Below, one piece after another: positions 53,210 to 62,617 of a stretch of DNA of 64,000 nucleotides. Both the position numbers and the translations under genes were made by a program. The number at the start of each line of letters is the position of its first letter. Position 1 is the first letter of the stretch. The DNA comes from JBHOQX01 sp042408595 (GTDB taxonomy: Bacteria; Chloroflexota; Chloroflexia; Chloroflexales; Roseiflexaceae). The DNA is taken from contig JBHOQX010000125.1 of NCBI GenBank assembly GCA_042408595.1, forward strand, positions 41,605 to 105,604. The letters run 5' to 3'. Under the pieces are notes generated by a model. It made no database searches and was not told the DNA's origin. It worked only from the letters and a program-made list of their open reading frames with translations.

Positions 53210-55702
53210 TCAGGAGTCCGCCTCCGCAACCGGACGCGCACGGAACGCTCGCGGCGAGAGGCCGGTGATCCGGCGGAAGACACGCGTAAAGTAGGCCGCA
53301 TCGTCGAACCCGACCTGGCCGGCAATGTCGCTGATGCTGCGGTCGCTGGCGAGCAGGAGGCGCTTGGCCTGCGCGATCCGGAAGCGGTTGAGGTACTCCC
53401 ACAGCGAGATCCCCATCTCCTGGTGAAAGATATCGGTCAGGTAGCGCTGGTTCACACCCACGTGGGCCGCGATCGCCTGGCGCGATAGCGGCTGGTCGAA
53501 ATGGGCGTGGATGTAGGCCAGCGCCTGCTTGACGATCTGGCTGGTCGCCGCGGGCAGCTCGTTCCGCTGCGCCGCGACGCGCGCGGCCTGCTCCGCCAGC
53601 TCCTGGGGCGACAGGGTCTCCTTGCTGTGGAAGGTGACGTGGCTATAGCGCAGGCGCTCGATGTCTTCCTGCGAGAGCACGCGGCCGCTCAGCACAAGCA
53701 CAGGGATGCGCTGCGTCGCCGGGTGCGTGCGCAGCTCCTCCAGCACGGCGAACCCATCGACGTGCGGCATCATCAGGTCGAGGATCACCAGGCAGGGCCG
53801 CACGTGCTGCAAGGTCTCGAGCGCGTCCGCGCCGTCGATCGCTTCCAGCACGGCGTGCTGCGGAAATACCTGCTGCAGCACGGCGCGATAGCTGCTGCGC
53901 GCGTGGGGGTCGTCGTCCACGATCAGGATGGGCCCGTCAGATGCGGCTGGCCGCAGAGCGTGGACGCTTTGGATCAGGGTCGTCTCGGCCAGCGGCTTGA
54001 TCAGCACCTCGGTCACGCCGGAGGCCAGGTTGGGCGGCCCGGCGTCGGCCTGGCCATAGAGCAGCAGCGGCAGGCACGAAAGCGCCGGGTGGCTGCGCAG
54101 ATGCTGGATCATGGGCCAGTCGGCGGCGGTGGCGCGGCTCAGATCCCAGATGACCCCGACCGGCTGTCCATCAGCCAGGTGCGTGCGCAACGCCGCGAGG
54201 TCGTGTGCCTGGCGCAGCGGCACGCTCTGGCGCTCCACGATCGCGGCGATCTCTGGTGCGATCTCCTGCCGAGACGAGATCAGCAGCATGATCGGCTGGC
54301 TGGCCTCGGCTGGCTGGGCTGCCTGACCGGCGAGATCCGGCAGCGGCAAGTAGACATGGAACGTGCTGCCAAGCCCGGGCTGGCTTTCCAGGGTCAGCGA
54401 TCCATGGTGTAAAGCCACCAACCGGCGCGTGATGCTCAGCCCGAGGCCGACGCCGCCAGCACGCCGGCTGGCGGCGTCGGTCGTGAAGGGCTCGAAGATC
54501 CGCTCCTGCTGATCGACCGGGATGCCCTGCCCGGTATCGGCTACCCAGAGATGCAGGAAGGGCGGCTCGGCGGCGGCGCCCAGCCGGATCGACCCGCGCT
54601 CGGTGAACCGCGCGGCATTTGACAGCAGGTTGAACAGGATTTGCCGGAGGCGCACCGGGTCCGCCTGGATCAGCGGCAGGCGTTCGGGGAGCTCGAGCCG
54701 CCAGGCCACCTCCCGCTGATCCTGGCTTTCGGCCATGCCGGCGAACACCTCTGCCAGCATGGCGCGCGGGTCGATCGTCTCCGGGTAGAGCTCCAACGCG
54801 TTGATCTCGGCGCGCGACAGGTCGAGCAGGTCGTTGATCAGCCGGTGCAAGTGCTGGCCGCTCTGGTGGATGTAACGCATATCGCGCAGCAGCGCCGGGG
54901 AGAGCTCCTCCTGCTGGAGGCGCGGTGTGTCGAGCGCCGCCTCCGTCAGCCCCAGAATGACATGGAGCGGCGCGCGCAGCTCATGGCTGACGTTGGCCAG
55001 GAAGCGGGTCTTGAGCTGGTTGGCAAGCTCGGCCACGCGGCGCGCCTCCGCCAGCTGGACGTTGAGCACCCGGAGCTGGAAGTTGGCAGCTTCGATCTCG
55101 TCCATCGCATGGCGCAGTTGTTCCTGCTGCTGGCGAAAGAGTTCCGCCCGGCGCGCGTCCTTGCGCTGGCTGTCCATGGCCCATTCGACCAGCGAGCGCA
55201 CATTCAGCGCGTTGAAGACCAGCATGGCCGCCGTGAGCAGAACCAGAAAGGCAGGCGCCGTGCTCTGCCCGAGCGCCGTCGCGATCGCGCGCAGATCGCG
55301 CTCCGGCTGGCTGATCGCCAGCGCCGCCATCAGCGCGACAGCCAGCGACGCCACGCGCACAGTGTTCCGCGGGGGCAGCAGGAGATTGGCCGCCAACACC
55401 GGCACGGTCAGCAGCGCCAGAACCACCGGCTGGATGCCGTACAACAGCGTGAACGCCGCCGGGCCGGCCAGTGTCCCGGCGATCAGGCTCCAGGCGGCGG
55501 CGCGCAACTGGCCGCGGCGCCGCAGCACATCCGCCCCGACCACCCCGAGGCCGGCCAGCAGGAGGGGCAACGCCGGCCAGCCGGCCTTGGTTAGCTCGCG
55601 CTGGATCAGAGTGCCGACGAGCAGGGCGGTCCAGCCGCAGGCGACCAAGGCTGTCTGCGCCGACAGGGCGTCGCGCTGCAACTCTTGCACGTCTTCGTTC
55701 AT
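53210..55702 (-). CDS. membrane hybrid sensor kinase with receiver and AraC output domains
   Basis: 830 residues in one chain. An integral-membrane sensor (about six helices, residues 17-165) and a coiled coil (180-232) precede HisKA with His240 in RFLANVSHELRAPLH and HATPase_c (N box ILFNLLSNAARF 355-366, G1 VADTGQGI, G2 GGVGLGLSI). Then come a degenerate receiver (about 470-585), a receiver with phospho-Asp642 (VILDLMMPHVDG), and an AraC-type double HTH (about 725-825). It joins a full phosphorelay to its DNA-binding output. The ATG at 55702 is preferred because the only upstream start, TTG 55927, overlaps a -10. No large periplasmic ligand domain is present. Confidence 0.88.
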   Translation of the reverse strand: MNEDVQELQRDALSAQTALVACGWTALLVGTLIQRELTKAGWPALPLLLAGLGVVGADVLRRRGQLRAAAWSLIAGTLAGPAAFTLLYGIQPVVLALLTVPVLAANLLLPPRNTVRVASLAVALMAALAISQPERDLRAIATALGQSTAPAFLVLLTAAMLVFNALNVRSLVEWAMDSQRKDARRAELFRQQQEQLRHAMDEIEAANFQLRVLNVQLAEARRVAELANQLKTRFLANVSHELRAPLHVILGLTEAALDTPRLQQEELSPALLRDMRYIHQSGQHLHRLINDLLDLSRAEINALELYPETIDPRAMLAEVFAGMAESQDQREVAWRLELPERLPLIQADPVRLRQILFNLLSNAARFTERGSIRLGAAAEPPFLHLWVADTGQGIPVDQQERIFEPFTTDAASRRAGGVGLGLSITRRLVALHHGSLTLESQPGLGSTFHVYLPLPDLAGQAAQPAEASQPIMLLISSRQEIAPEIAAIVERQSVPLRQAHDLAALRTHLADGQPVGVIWDLSRATAADWPMIQHLRSHPALSCLPLLLYGQADAGPPNLASGVTEVLIKPLAETTLIQSVHALRPAASDGPILIVDDDPHARSSYRAVLQQVFPQHAVLEAIDGADALETLQHVRPCLVILDLMMPHVDGFAVLEELRTHPATQRIPVLVLSGRVLSQEDIERLRYSHVTFHSKETLSPQELAEQAARVAAQRNELPAATSQIVKQALAYIHAHFDQPLSRQAIAAHVGVNQRYLTDIFHQEMGISLWEYLNRFRIAQAKRLLLASDRSISDIAGQVGFDDAAYFTRVFRRITGLSPRAFRARPVAEADS

Positions 55703-56059
55703 GTGGACACCATCCCGTTGAGACCAGTACGTGCCGCCCGCGCATGGGTAGCTGCCTGAGACGTCGAGGTTGAGGGGGCCAAGCCCGACCCCGCAAAGGC
55801 CTGCGCCCTCCCTCATCTCCGCTGAGGCATTGCGGCAGCCTCGAAGGGCGGCGTAGTTCCCCGGCGCGCCCACGGGGCCCGGCGCTGCCCCGTGCGGCGG
55901 ACGCCGGGCGCGTTGCGTGGTGGTCAATTATACGGTTTCTCGGGGCGGATCGCGCTAGCCCGTCAGATGATCGGCCGCGAAGCTGCCTGCAAGGGAACGG
56001 CGGCGAGCTGCGTCGTGCTATAATCGCGCCAGGTTTCGCCGCCCACACCCGCCAGGCCG
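55703..56059. promoter_or_regulatory. divergent promoter region, sensor kinase / ruvA
   Basis: Minus strand: -10 TATAAT at 55927-55932 without a good -35, giving the kinase mRNA a leader of about 215 nt. Plus strand: an extended -10, TGCTATAAT (56016-56024), 36 nt before the ruvA ATG. Otherwise nothing recognisable. Confidence 0.6.
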
Positions 56060-56653
56060 ATGATCGCTTCTGTCCGCGGCACGCTCCTCTCGGTTGGTAT
56101 TGATCACGTCGTCGTCGAGACCGGCGGCGTCGGGCTGCTGGTGTATGTCCCGCGCCCGCTGCTCGGCAGGATCGGCGCGGTAGGCGACGAGGTGCGCCTC
56201 TATACGCACCTGCACATCCGCGAGGACCTGCTGGCGCTCTATGGCTTCGCCACGCCGGACGAGAAGGCGCTGTTCGAGCTGCTGCTGACGGTCACCGGCG
56301 TGGGGCCGGCAGTGGCGCTCGGCATGCTCTCCTCCGGCTCGCCGGACGAGCTGCGCATGGCGATCGCCGCGGGCGACACCGCCCGCCTGGCCCGGGTGCC
56401 ACGGGTCGGCAAAAAGATGGCCGAGCGTCTGGTGCTGGAGCTGAAGAACAAGATCGATCTGCGCGGCCTTCCCCTGCCCGCGGGCGTCCCAGCGGCCATG
56501 GCCGCCGCCAACAGCGAACTCGCCGAGATGCTCGCCGCGCTCGGCTTCAGCGCCGCCGAGGCCAACGCCGCGATCGCGTCGCTCCCCCCCGACGCGCCCG
56601 AGGCGCTCGAAGAGCGCCTGCGCCTGGCGCTGCGCTACTTTGGCGGCCGGTAG
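56060..56653 (+). CDS. ruvA: RuvA, Holliday junction branch-migration subunit
   Basis: Tetrameric junction-binding protein that loads the RuvB motor. 197 residues: OB-fold domain I (MIASVRGTLLSVGIDHVVVE, HIREDLLALYGF), tandem helix-hairpin-helix domain II (LLTVTGVGPAVALGMLS, LARVPRVGKKMAERLVLELKNK) and the mobile domain III that contacts RuvB (EMLAALGFSAAEANAAI). ruvB and ruvC are not adjacent. Promoter: extended -10 at 56016-56024. Confidence 0.96.
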   Translation: MIASVRGTLLSVGIDHVVVETGGVGLLVYVPRPLLGRIGAVGDEVRLYTHLHIREDLLALYGFATPDEKALFELLLTVTGVGPAVALGMLSSGSPDELRMAIAAGDTARLARVPRVGKKMAERLVLELKNKIDLRGLPLPAGVPAAMAAANSELAEMLAALGFSAAEANAAIASLPPDAPEALEERLRLALRYFGGR

Positions 56654-56663
56654 GGAGCCCGGA

Positions 56664-56765
56664 GCCAGACAGTCAGAAGGGCAGACGGGCAGACGGTCAA
56701 TCAATCAGCAATCTGCAATACCCTGTCACCCGCTCACCTTGTCACCTTGTCATCTTGTCATCGCA
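56664..56765 (+). repeat. short-period tract after ruvA
   Basis: Words AGACAGTCAGAAGGGCAGAC, GGGCAGACGG, AATCAATCAGCAATCTGC and then 8-nt units CACCCGCT, CACCTTGT, CACCTTGT, CATCTTGT and CATCGCAG in register. A second tract, GGACGGT, GGACGAT, GGATGCT, lies at 56893-56913 in the same 349-nt gap. Confidence 0.75.
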
Positions 56766-57002
56766 GAGAAACCCTTTCCGCCTCGCGCGCTCCGATGCCA
56801 TCCTGAAGCCGTTTCGCAAGCAAGAGTGTCTTGCAGTCGTCCGGCAGATGGGCTATACTCAGCCGCGTACGGGTGTCCGTAGTGCGGGCGGCGGACGGTG
56901 GACGATGGATGCTGCTCGGTCGCCTCTGCTCGTCGCTCGTTGGTCATTGGCCGGCCACCGGCCGTCGCGGAACGCAATCTTGCTCGTCGCAGGAGGGATT
57001 TC

Positions 57003-57701
57003 ATGGCACGCGCAGCCCAGATCACATCTGCGGAGGCGGCCCCCAGCGGCCCCGACCGCTCCCGGCCGCTCACCGTCCAGCTCCCAGGGCTGTGGAAGGC
57101 CATGATCCTGACATCGTTCTTGCTGAACATCATCCTGATCTTCGTCGTCCTGCTGCTGATCGGCTTTCTGCTGTCCTGGCGCGCCCAGATCGGTGCGACG
57201 GCGCTCAGCGCTCGCGGGTTCGCGGCGGACAATATCACCGAGCTGCGCGATGTCGTGCAGCAGCTCCAGGCGGCGCACATCCGCACCTCTATCCCGCTCG
57301 ACCAGAAGCTCGACCTGCGCGGCAAGGGCGTCTTTGTGCCGGTTAATCAAGAGACCGAGGTTGTCCTGACACAGCCGGTGCCGCTCAGCCTCGAAGGCGC
57401 GGATATCGACCTTGGCGCAGGCAACCGTCTGCGGGCGCAGAACATCGCCCTCACGCTGCCGGCCGGTACGCCGCTGCGGATCGCGCTGAAGATGAACATC
57501 CCGCTCGATGAGGTGACGATCCCGGTGCAGCTTCAGGTGCCGGTCGATATCGCCATGAAGGACACCGAACTCGCGCCGCAGTTCCGCCGCCTCGGCAACG
57601 TGCTCGACCGGCTGCTTGCCCCCGTCGCGCCGCTGCTCGGGCTGGACATCCCTCGCCCCGATCCGCCCCTCCTTCCGCCGACCGCCACGCCCACGCCGTG
57701 A
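57003..57701 (+). CDS. hypothetical membrane-anchored protein
   Basis: 232 residues, not recognised as a named family. A 31-residue N-terminal segment precedes one strong membrane helix (about residues 34-58: MILTSFLLNIILIFVVLLL), then a coiled stretch and a beta-rich extracytoplasmic domain (VNQETEVVLTQPVPLSLEGADIDLG, KMNIPLDEVTIPVQLQVPVDI). A proline-rich tail closes it. AGGAGGG precedes the ATG at 57003. Its last codon overlaps the GTG of the HAD gene (GTGA), so both are coupled. Confidence 0.78.
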   Translation: MARAAQITSAEAAPSGPDRSRPLTVQLPGLWKAMILTSFLLNIILIFVVLLLIGFLLSWRAQIGATALSARGFAADNITELRDVVQQLQAAHIRTSIPLDQKLDLRGKGVFVPVNQETEVVLTQPVPLSLEGADIDLGAGNRLRAQNIALTLPAGTPLRIALKMNIPLDEVTIPVQLQVPVDIAMKDTELAPQFRRLGNVLDRLLAPVAPLLGLDIPRPDPPLLPPTATPTP

Positions 57702-58384
57702 AGCTGCTGCTCTGGGACATCGACGGCACGCTCATCCACGGCGGCGGTGTCGCCGGCGCGGCCATGCGCGCCGCCATGGAGCGCGTCTATGGCCGGCCGG
57801 CCACCGATGACCGCCGTTCGTACGCCGGTAAGACCGACCAGCAGATCATCCTGGAGACATTTAGCGAGCGCTCCGCCGAGGAGTTGCTCCGCGACCTCGC
57901 GCCCTTCACGCAGGCCTACCTGGTGGCGATGGAGGCGAGTCGCGGCGAGTTCGAGGCGCGCGCGCGCGTGCTACCGGGCGTCGTCCCGGCCCTGCAGCGT
58001 CTCCAGGCCGAGCCGGTCGTCCTCTCGCTCCTCACCGGCAACCTCCTGCCGGTCGCCCGCCTGAAGCTGGAGCTCCTCGGCCTGGCCCACTTCTTCGACT
58101 TCGACGCCGGGGCCTACGGCAGCGACCACCACCGCCGCGCCGCCCTTGCGCCGATCGCCGCGGGCCGCGCCGCCCGCCGCTACGGCCGCGCCTTCGCCGG
58201 GCGCGACATCGTCGTGATCGGCGACACCCCGTTCGACATCGAGTGCGGCCGGGCCGCCGGCGCGCGCACCGTCGCCGTCGCCACCGGGCCGTTCAGCGCC
58301 GAGGAGCTGCGCGCCCACCGCCCCGACGCTGTCCTCGCCGACCTCGCCGACACCGACGCGGCGCTGCGGGCGATTCTGGGGTAG
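57698..58384 (+). CDS. HAD-superfamily hydrolase (phosphoglycolate-phosphatase-like)
   Basis: 228-residue phosphatase. Motif I is LLLWDIDGTLIHGGG with nucleophile Asp7 and Asp9; motif II SLLTGN; motif IV VVIGDTPFDIECGRAAGA. An alpha-helical cap lies between motifs I and II. Substrate uncertain (phosphoglycolate or another small phosphoester). The GTG start at 57698 overlaps the upstream stop by four bases. Confidence 0.88.
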   Translation: MKLLLWDIDGTLIHGGGVAGAAMRAAMERVYGRPATDDRRSYAGKTDQQIILETFSERSAEELLRDLAPFTQAYLVAMEASRGEFEARARVLPGVVPALQRLQAEPVVLSLLTGNLLPVARLKLELLGLAHFFDFDAGAYGSDHHRRAALAPIAAGRAARRYGRAFAGRDIVVIGDTPFDIECGRAAGARTVAVATGPFSAEELRAHRPDAVLADLADTDAALRAILG

Positions 58385-58774
58385 ATGCCGGACGGTCAGA
58401 CCATCGCCTCGAGCGCGTGTTCCCCGGGTCGTTGGCCGTGCCAACACCGCAAAACGAGCCGTGATAGCAGGCAATTTCCCTGCCTGATAGACGGCATGCC
58501 GCCTTCTGCCGCCCCAAGACGCCATTTCCGTTTCGAAGCTGAGCGATCGATGAGATCGGCGCGCAGTCATGTGCCCTGCGCTTGATCCCTCTGTCATTCT
58601 CGGATCATTCCGCTGCGACGGTTCGCCGGCTAGAATCGTCATGACAGACGGTGCAGGAGAGAAAGGGGGGATTGGCGTGCTCTGTTCTGCGTGATCCGTA
58701 ATCTCTCATCGCTGATCTCGGAATCTCCGATCTCCAATTTCTCACAGGTTTGCGATGTGATACAGAAGAGGGGG
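58385..58774. other. non-coding gap with word tract and weak hairpin
   Basis: 390 nt without a supportable gene. CAGGCA/TGCCTG (58468-58473 with 58481-58486) forms a short hairpin that may end HAD transcription. GATCCGTAATCTCTCATCGC, TGATCTCGGAATCTCCGATC and TCCAATTTCTCACAGG at 58691-58749 are short-word repeats just before the next gene. Confidence 0.45.
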
Positions 58775-60685
58775 ATGGTAGTGCATACCCATATGTTCCG
58801 CACGATCGAGGCGTGGCTCGCTTCTGTCATCGCGCTGGCGGTGTTGGCGCTGGCCGCCGTGCCGGTGCAGGCCGCCCCATTCGACAACCAACGCGACCAG
58901 TTCGCCGACGTGGCCTTCCAGCAGATCTGGGAGCGCACCGATGCGCCGCAGGTGCGCGCCGGGCGCACCTTCTACTGGGGCCCCCTGCCGTGGTGGGACT
59001 ACGCCGAGTTCTACCGCCAGAGCCCGAACGGTTTGCGCACTGTCCAGTACTTCGACAAGGCGCGCATGGAGATCAACAACCCTGCGAACCGCACCTCCCA
59101 GAACGGCGTGACAAACGGCCTGCTGGTCGTCGAGCTGGTCTCCGGCCAGCTCAAGTGGGGCGATGATGGATATGAGACCGACGGGCGGCGTGGACCGGCG
59201 CAGGTGCCGGTCGCCGGCGACCCGCCGGCGATGAACCCGAGCGCCCCGACCTACGCGAGCTTCGCCGGCGTGGCGACCACCGGGAATGGCTACCGCGACC
59301 CCAACCGCCTCGGTCAGGCGGTCGCCGCAACGATCGACCGGGCTGGCAACATCTCCGAGCGCAGTGACCTGGCCCGCCCCGAGACGCGCATCGTGCAGTA
59401 CAGCAGCGTGACGGGACATAACATCCCGCGCGTCTTCTGGGATTTCATGAACCGGCGCGGGCCGACGTATGTCGGTGGCCGGGTGGGGAACGGGCCGATC
59501 GTGGACTGGCTGTTCGCGATGGGGCTGCCGATCACCGACCCGTACTGGGTGCGGGCGCGGGTCGGCGGCGCGGAGAAGGACGTGCTGGTGCAGCTCTTCG
59601 AGCGCCGCGCGCTGACCTACACCCCCGGCAACCCGCCCGGCTACGAGGTCGAGATGGGCAATGTCGGCCAGCACTACTTCCAGTGGCGCTACCCGCACCT
59701 TGGCCAGCCATGGGCGGTCCTTGGCCCGGCCGACCCCAATCTCCCGGTGGCCTTCGCCGTGACCAATGTGCCAGAGGGGCCGTGGCAAATCGCGATCAAA
59801 ACCGTCGATCCCGGTCCGTACCTCTGGCTGACGAACGAGAAGGCCGAGAGCGTCGCCTACTCCTACCTGCGGAGCTTCGATCTGCGCAACACCCGGCTGC
59901 TGCTCGACTCGCGGCGCGGCAACGGGCAGAACCGCCAGATCTACAGCATGGAGATCCCGCCGCTCGCCGGCGACTACACCCGCGGCGTGGCTGTCACCCG
60001 GCTGACCTACAGCGATGGCACGCAACCGCCCGGCCCGCCGTTCCCGTTTATCGGCGGCGCGTTCAACGACTACACCCCCAGTGCCTCGCCCGATGGCACC
60101 AAGATCGCCTTCGTGAGCGACCGCCTCGGCACGCCGACACTGTTCATGATGTATGCCAACGGCGAAGCGCCGGTGCGGATCGGTATCAGCGGCAACTACG
60201 ACGACGATGGCTGCATCCGCCAGACGCCGACCTGGGGGCCGAACGGGCGCCGGTTCTTCTGGGAGCAGAAGTGCGGCGACGGGCGCTTCGCGGTGATGAC
60301 CGGCGAGCTGGCGTACGAGATCGATGCCAACGGCATCATCAGCGTGAATCTGACCAACATCATCCCGCTGACAGACCAGGGGAGCGACAACCGCTACCCG
60401 CGCGTCTCGCCGGATGGGGGCATAGTGGCCTTCACCTCCTGGCGCGACGGCAACGCCGAGATCTACTATACGCTCTCGGCGGGCGGGCCGGACGTGCGGC
60501 TCACGGCCGACCCGGCGGAGGACGAGGCGGCGGCCTGGAGCCCTGATGGGCAGCGGCTGGCGTTCGCCAGCACCCGCGAGGGCGGCGTCTCCAAGGTGTT
60601 TGTGATGAACGCCGACGGCAGCGGCGTGGCCCGGCTCACCGGCCCGAACAGCGACACCGAGCGCTGGGCCGCCTGGGCGCAGTAG
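58775..60685 (+). CDS. secreted protein with C-terminal PD40/TolB-type beta-propeller repeats
   Basis: 636 residues with a signal peptide (MVVHTHMFRTIEAWLASVIA to VQAAP). The N-terminal about 330 residues (FADVAFQQIWERTDAPQ, YWGPLPWWDYAEFYRQS) recur in Chloroflexota secreted proteins but have no assigned function. The C-terminal half has PD40 blades: ASPDGTKIAFVSDRLGTPTL, VSPDGGIVAFTSWRDGNAEIY, WSPDGQRLAFASTREGG. AGAGGGGG precedes the ATG at 58775. Likely binds proteins or ligands outside the membrane. Confidence 0.8.
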   Translation: MVVHTHMFRTIEAWLASVIALAVLALAAVPVQAAPFDNQRDQFADVAFQQIWERTDAPQVRAGRTFYWGPLPWWDYAEFYRQSPNGLRTVQYFDKARMEINNPANRTSQNGVTNGLLVVELVSGQLKWGDDGYETDGRRGPAQVPVAGDPPAMNPSAPTYASFAGVATTGNGYRDPNRLGQAVAATIDRAGNISERSDLARPETRIVQYSSVTGHNIPRVFWDFMNRRGPTYVGGRVGNGPIVDWLFAMGLPITDPYWVRARVGGAEKDVLVQLFERRALTYTPGNPPGYEVEMGNVGQHYFQWRYPHLGQPWAVLGPADPNLPVAFAVTNVPEGPWQIAIKTVDPGPYLWLTNEKAESVAYSYLRSFDLRNTRLLLDSRRGNGQNRQIYSMEIPPLAGDYTRGVAVTRLTYSDGTQPPGPPFPFIGGAFNDYTPSASPDGTKIAFVSDRLGTPTLFMMYANGEAPVRIGISGNYDDDGCIRQTPTWGPNGRRFFWEQKCGDGRFAVMTGELAYEIDANGIISVNLTNIIPLTDQGSDNRYPRVSPDGGIVAFTSWRDGNAEIYYTLSAGGPDVRLTADPAEDEAAAWSPDGQRLAFASTREGGVSKVFVMNADGSGVARLTGPNSDTERWAAWAQ

Positions 60686-60699
60686 CGGGGCGGGCGGTA

Positions 60700-60748
60700 G
60701 ACGGAGGACGGAGGACGGAGGACGGAGGACAGAGGACGGAAGACGATA
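60700..60748 (+). repeat. seven-unit GACGGAG heptamer array
   Basis: The cleanest tract in the window: seven 7-nt units in perfect register, GACGGAG four times, then GACAGAG, GACGGAA, GACGATA. It begins 15 nt after the propeller-gene stop. CTTTCGTCCTTCGTC-type inverted units lie at about 60792-60840, and an ACTACGC-ACTACGC-ACTATTT trio at 60851-60871. Confidence 0.9.
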
Positions 60749-60875
60749 GTCAGCTGTTCCTTATGCTGCATGTTCACCATAGGTAAAGCTTGCTTTCGTC
60801 CTTCGTCTGCCACAGCGTGCTTTCGTCCTTCGCCCTTCGTCAATTGTTGCACTACGCACTACGCACTATTTCATC

Positions 60876-60904
60876 TTGCGCCCGCCCGCCCGCTGTGGTA
60901 TACA
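60876..60904 (+). promoter_or_regulatory. candidate promoter of the PAS-LuxR gene
   Basis: TTGCGC (60876-60881) and TATACA (60899-60904) with a 17-nt spacer, giving a leader of about 105 nt before the ATG at 61015. Confidence 0.5.
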
Positions 60905-61014
60905 TAACCTGGCGTTTCCTCTGGTCAACCGGCCCCTGTCCCGCCTTCAGCCCCCGGCCGGCTGGGCCTGTTGTTTCGACATAGCCCGGAATCCCTGTCA
61001 CGGGAGGCTGGACG

Positions 61015-62028
61015 ATGACGACCTCCGAACCGTGGGATGCTGCAATCCGCGCCGCGCAGACCGATCTCGCCCGCGCCTGGCGGCTCGCCATCGCGCCGGT
61101 CTGCCCGCGGGCCGCGCCCCGGCGGCTGATCGCGCTGCTGGAGAAGGTGATCGAGGCGCTCCGCGAGCATGATCCGGCGGACGGACGGGTGCGCGGCGCC
61201 GGCGCGGCGCTAGCCCGCCTCGCGCGCAACCGGATAGAGGCGCTCAACCGCGCCCTGACGGCTCTCGCACGAGGGCTCGCCGGCGCGGTTCCCACCGAAT
61301 ATGCTGCGGCGTTCCATCCACGGCTGCTCGCGGCGTCTGGCGAGTTGGCGCGCGGCTTCCTTGCCGCGCCCGGCGCCGGGCCACGCCGCCGCGCCGCCGC
61401 GCCCGAAGACCTGGCCGCGCTTATCGCGAGCATTGGGCGCGAGACGTCTTGCCTCGGCAGCCTGCCCGAGCTGATCTGCGTCCTCGACGCCGCCGGCGCC
61501 GTGCGCCTGATGACCGGCGCGGGCGTGGCGAGCTTCCCCGTCCCCCAGCGCATGCTCATCGGCTATTCGATCCAGGAGCTCGTCGCCGGGCTGCCGGAGC
61601 TGCCCGCCGATGCGCGGCGGGCGCTGGCCGGCGAAACCGTTGTGGGCGAGCGGTTGATTGGAGCGTTGGTCTATCACCTCTGCTGGGGGCCGCTACCCGA
61701 CGAGGCGGGACGCCTGCTCGGCGTCCTGGTCAGCGTTCACGACCTGACCGACCCGGCGGAGGTCTGGCGGCGCTACGCGGCCCAGGCGGCAGAAGCGAGC
61801 GCCGCGGTGGAGCTTCCTGCGGGGCACAGGGCGGCGTCCACGGGGCCGTCGCCGCTGACGGCGCGCGAACAGGCCGCGCTGCGCCTGGCGGCGGACGGCC
61901 TGACAAATGCCCGGATCGCCGCGCGGCTCGGGATCAGCGCACAGGCGGTGGAGAAGCGGCTCGCCACTGCCTTCCGTAAGCTCGGCGTCCACTCGCGCGC
62001 CGCGGCGGTGGCGCTGGCGCTGCGCTAG
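61015..62028 (+). CDS. PAS-type sensor with LuxR-family HTH output
   Basis: 337 residues. A helical N-terminal domain (about 1-130) precedes a PAS-like domain (SLPELICVLDAAGAVRLMTG to LGVLVSVHDLTDPAEVWRRY, about 147-255), a short linker and a LuxR-type C-terminal HTH (PLTAREQAALRLAADGLTNA, RIAARLGISAQAVEKRLATA, about 282-335). One-component transcriptional regulator; ligand unknown. GGGAGG precedes the ATG by 8 nt. A 77-nt stretch of its PAS region recurs at 63197-63273. Confidence 0.85.
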   Translation: MTTSEPWDAAIRAAQTDLARAWRLAIAPVCPRAAPRRLIALLEKVIEALREHDPADGRVRGAGAALARLARNRIEALNRALTALARGLAGAVPTEYAAAFHPRLLAASGELARGFLAAPGAGPRRRAAAPEDLAALIASIGRETSCLGSLPELICVLDAAGAVRLMTGAGVASFPVPQRMLIGYSIQELVAGLPELPADARRALAGETVVGERLIGALVYHLCWGPLPDEAGRLLGVLVSVHDLTDPAEVWRRYAAQAAEASAAVELPAGHRAASTGPSPLTAREQAALRLAADGLTNARIAARLGISAQAVEKRLATAFRKLGVHSRAAAVALALR

Positions 62029-62125
62029 GGGTGGATGTGAGCGCACGCGGAAACGTAGGGATTTCCTTACCTAGACATGCTCAGATGATGGAGTATGATG
62101 GGACTATCTGCCGTCGCCATTGAAT

Positions 62126-62596
62126 ATGGAGATAAGCCTGTTCGCTATCTGCAAGGCTGCTTCCTACAGAAGGACGATCCACTCCTTTTGCGTTGCGGCC
62201 ACCCTGGCCTTGCTTGCGAGTGTGATTCCAATTTTACAACCTCCAACGGCTCGTGCCGCTACGTCACTTTGTAATGCCTTTGGCTACAAAAATGTAAGTG
62301 CACGTGGCTCCCGTGCAACTATCGGGTCATCCAATCCTAATCTTCACGGTGGCGACTGGTCGTACAATCGTGTCGTCGCGAAGTATCTGTCCGGTTCAAC
62401 GGGGTATTTTGGGGAAATTGGCTGGTGGAAGACATCGAGCGGAGCATTTCAAGGTGAGATATCAACTCGGAATGCATCTGGCGACGCGTATTATCAGTTC
62501 AATTATAGCCAAACTTCTCATATATTTTTAGTGCAATATGATTCTGCGAGAAATGTTTACTTTTTCGCTTATGACGGTATTTTGGTGGCATACTAG
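62126..62596 (+). CDS. small secreted protein, AT-rich, unknown
   Basis: About 156 residues, not recognised. A signal peptide (to PTARAA, about residue 45) is followed by a tyrosine-, serine- and tryptophan-rich domain (YKNVSARGSRATIGSSN, GDWSYNRVVAKYLSGSTG, YYQFNYSQTSHIFLVQYD). GC is far below the neighbourhood. The ATG at 62126 is used; a TTG two codons upstream is possible and neither has a good ribosome site. Probably horizontally acquired. Confidence 0.6.
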   Translation: MEISLFAICKAASYRRTIHSFCVAATLALLASVIPILQPPTARAATSLCNAFGYKNVSARGSRATIGSSNPNLHGGDWSYNRVVAKYLSGSTGYFGEIGWWKTSSGAFQGEISTRNASGDAYYQFNYSQTSHIFLVQYDSARNVYFFAYDGILVAY

Positions 62597-62617
62597 TCTG
62601 ATCTTTAGGAACCACAT

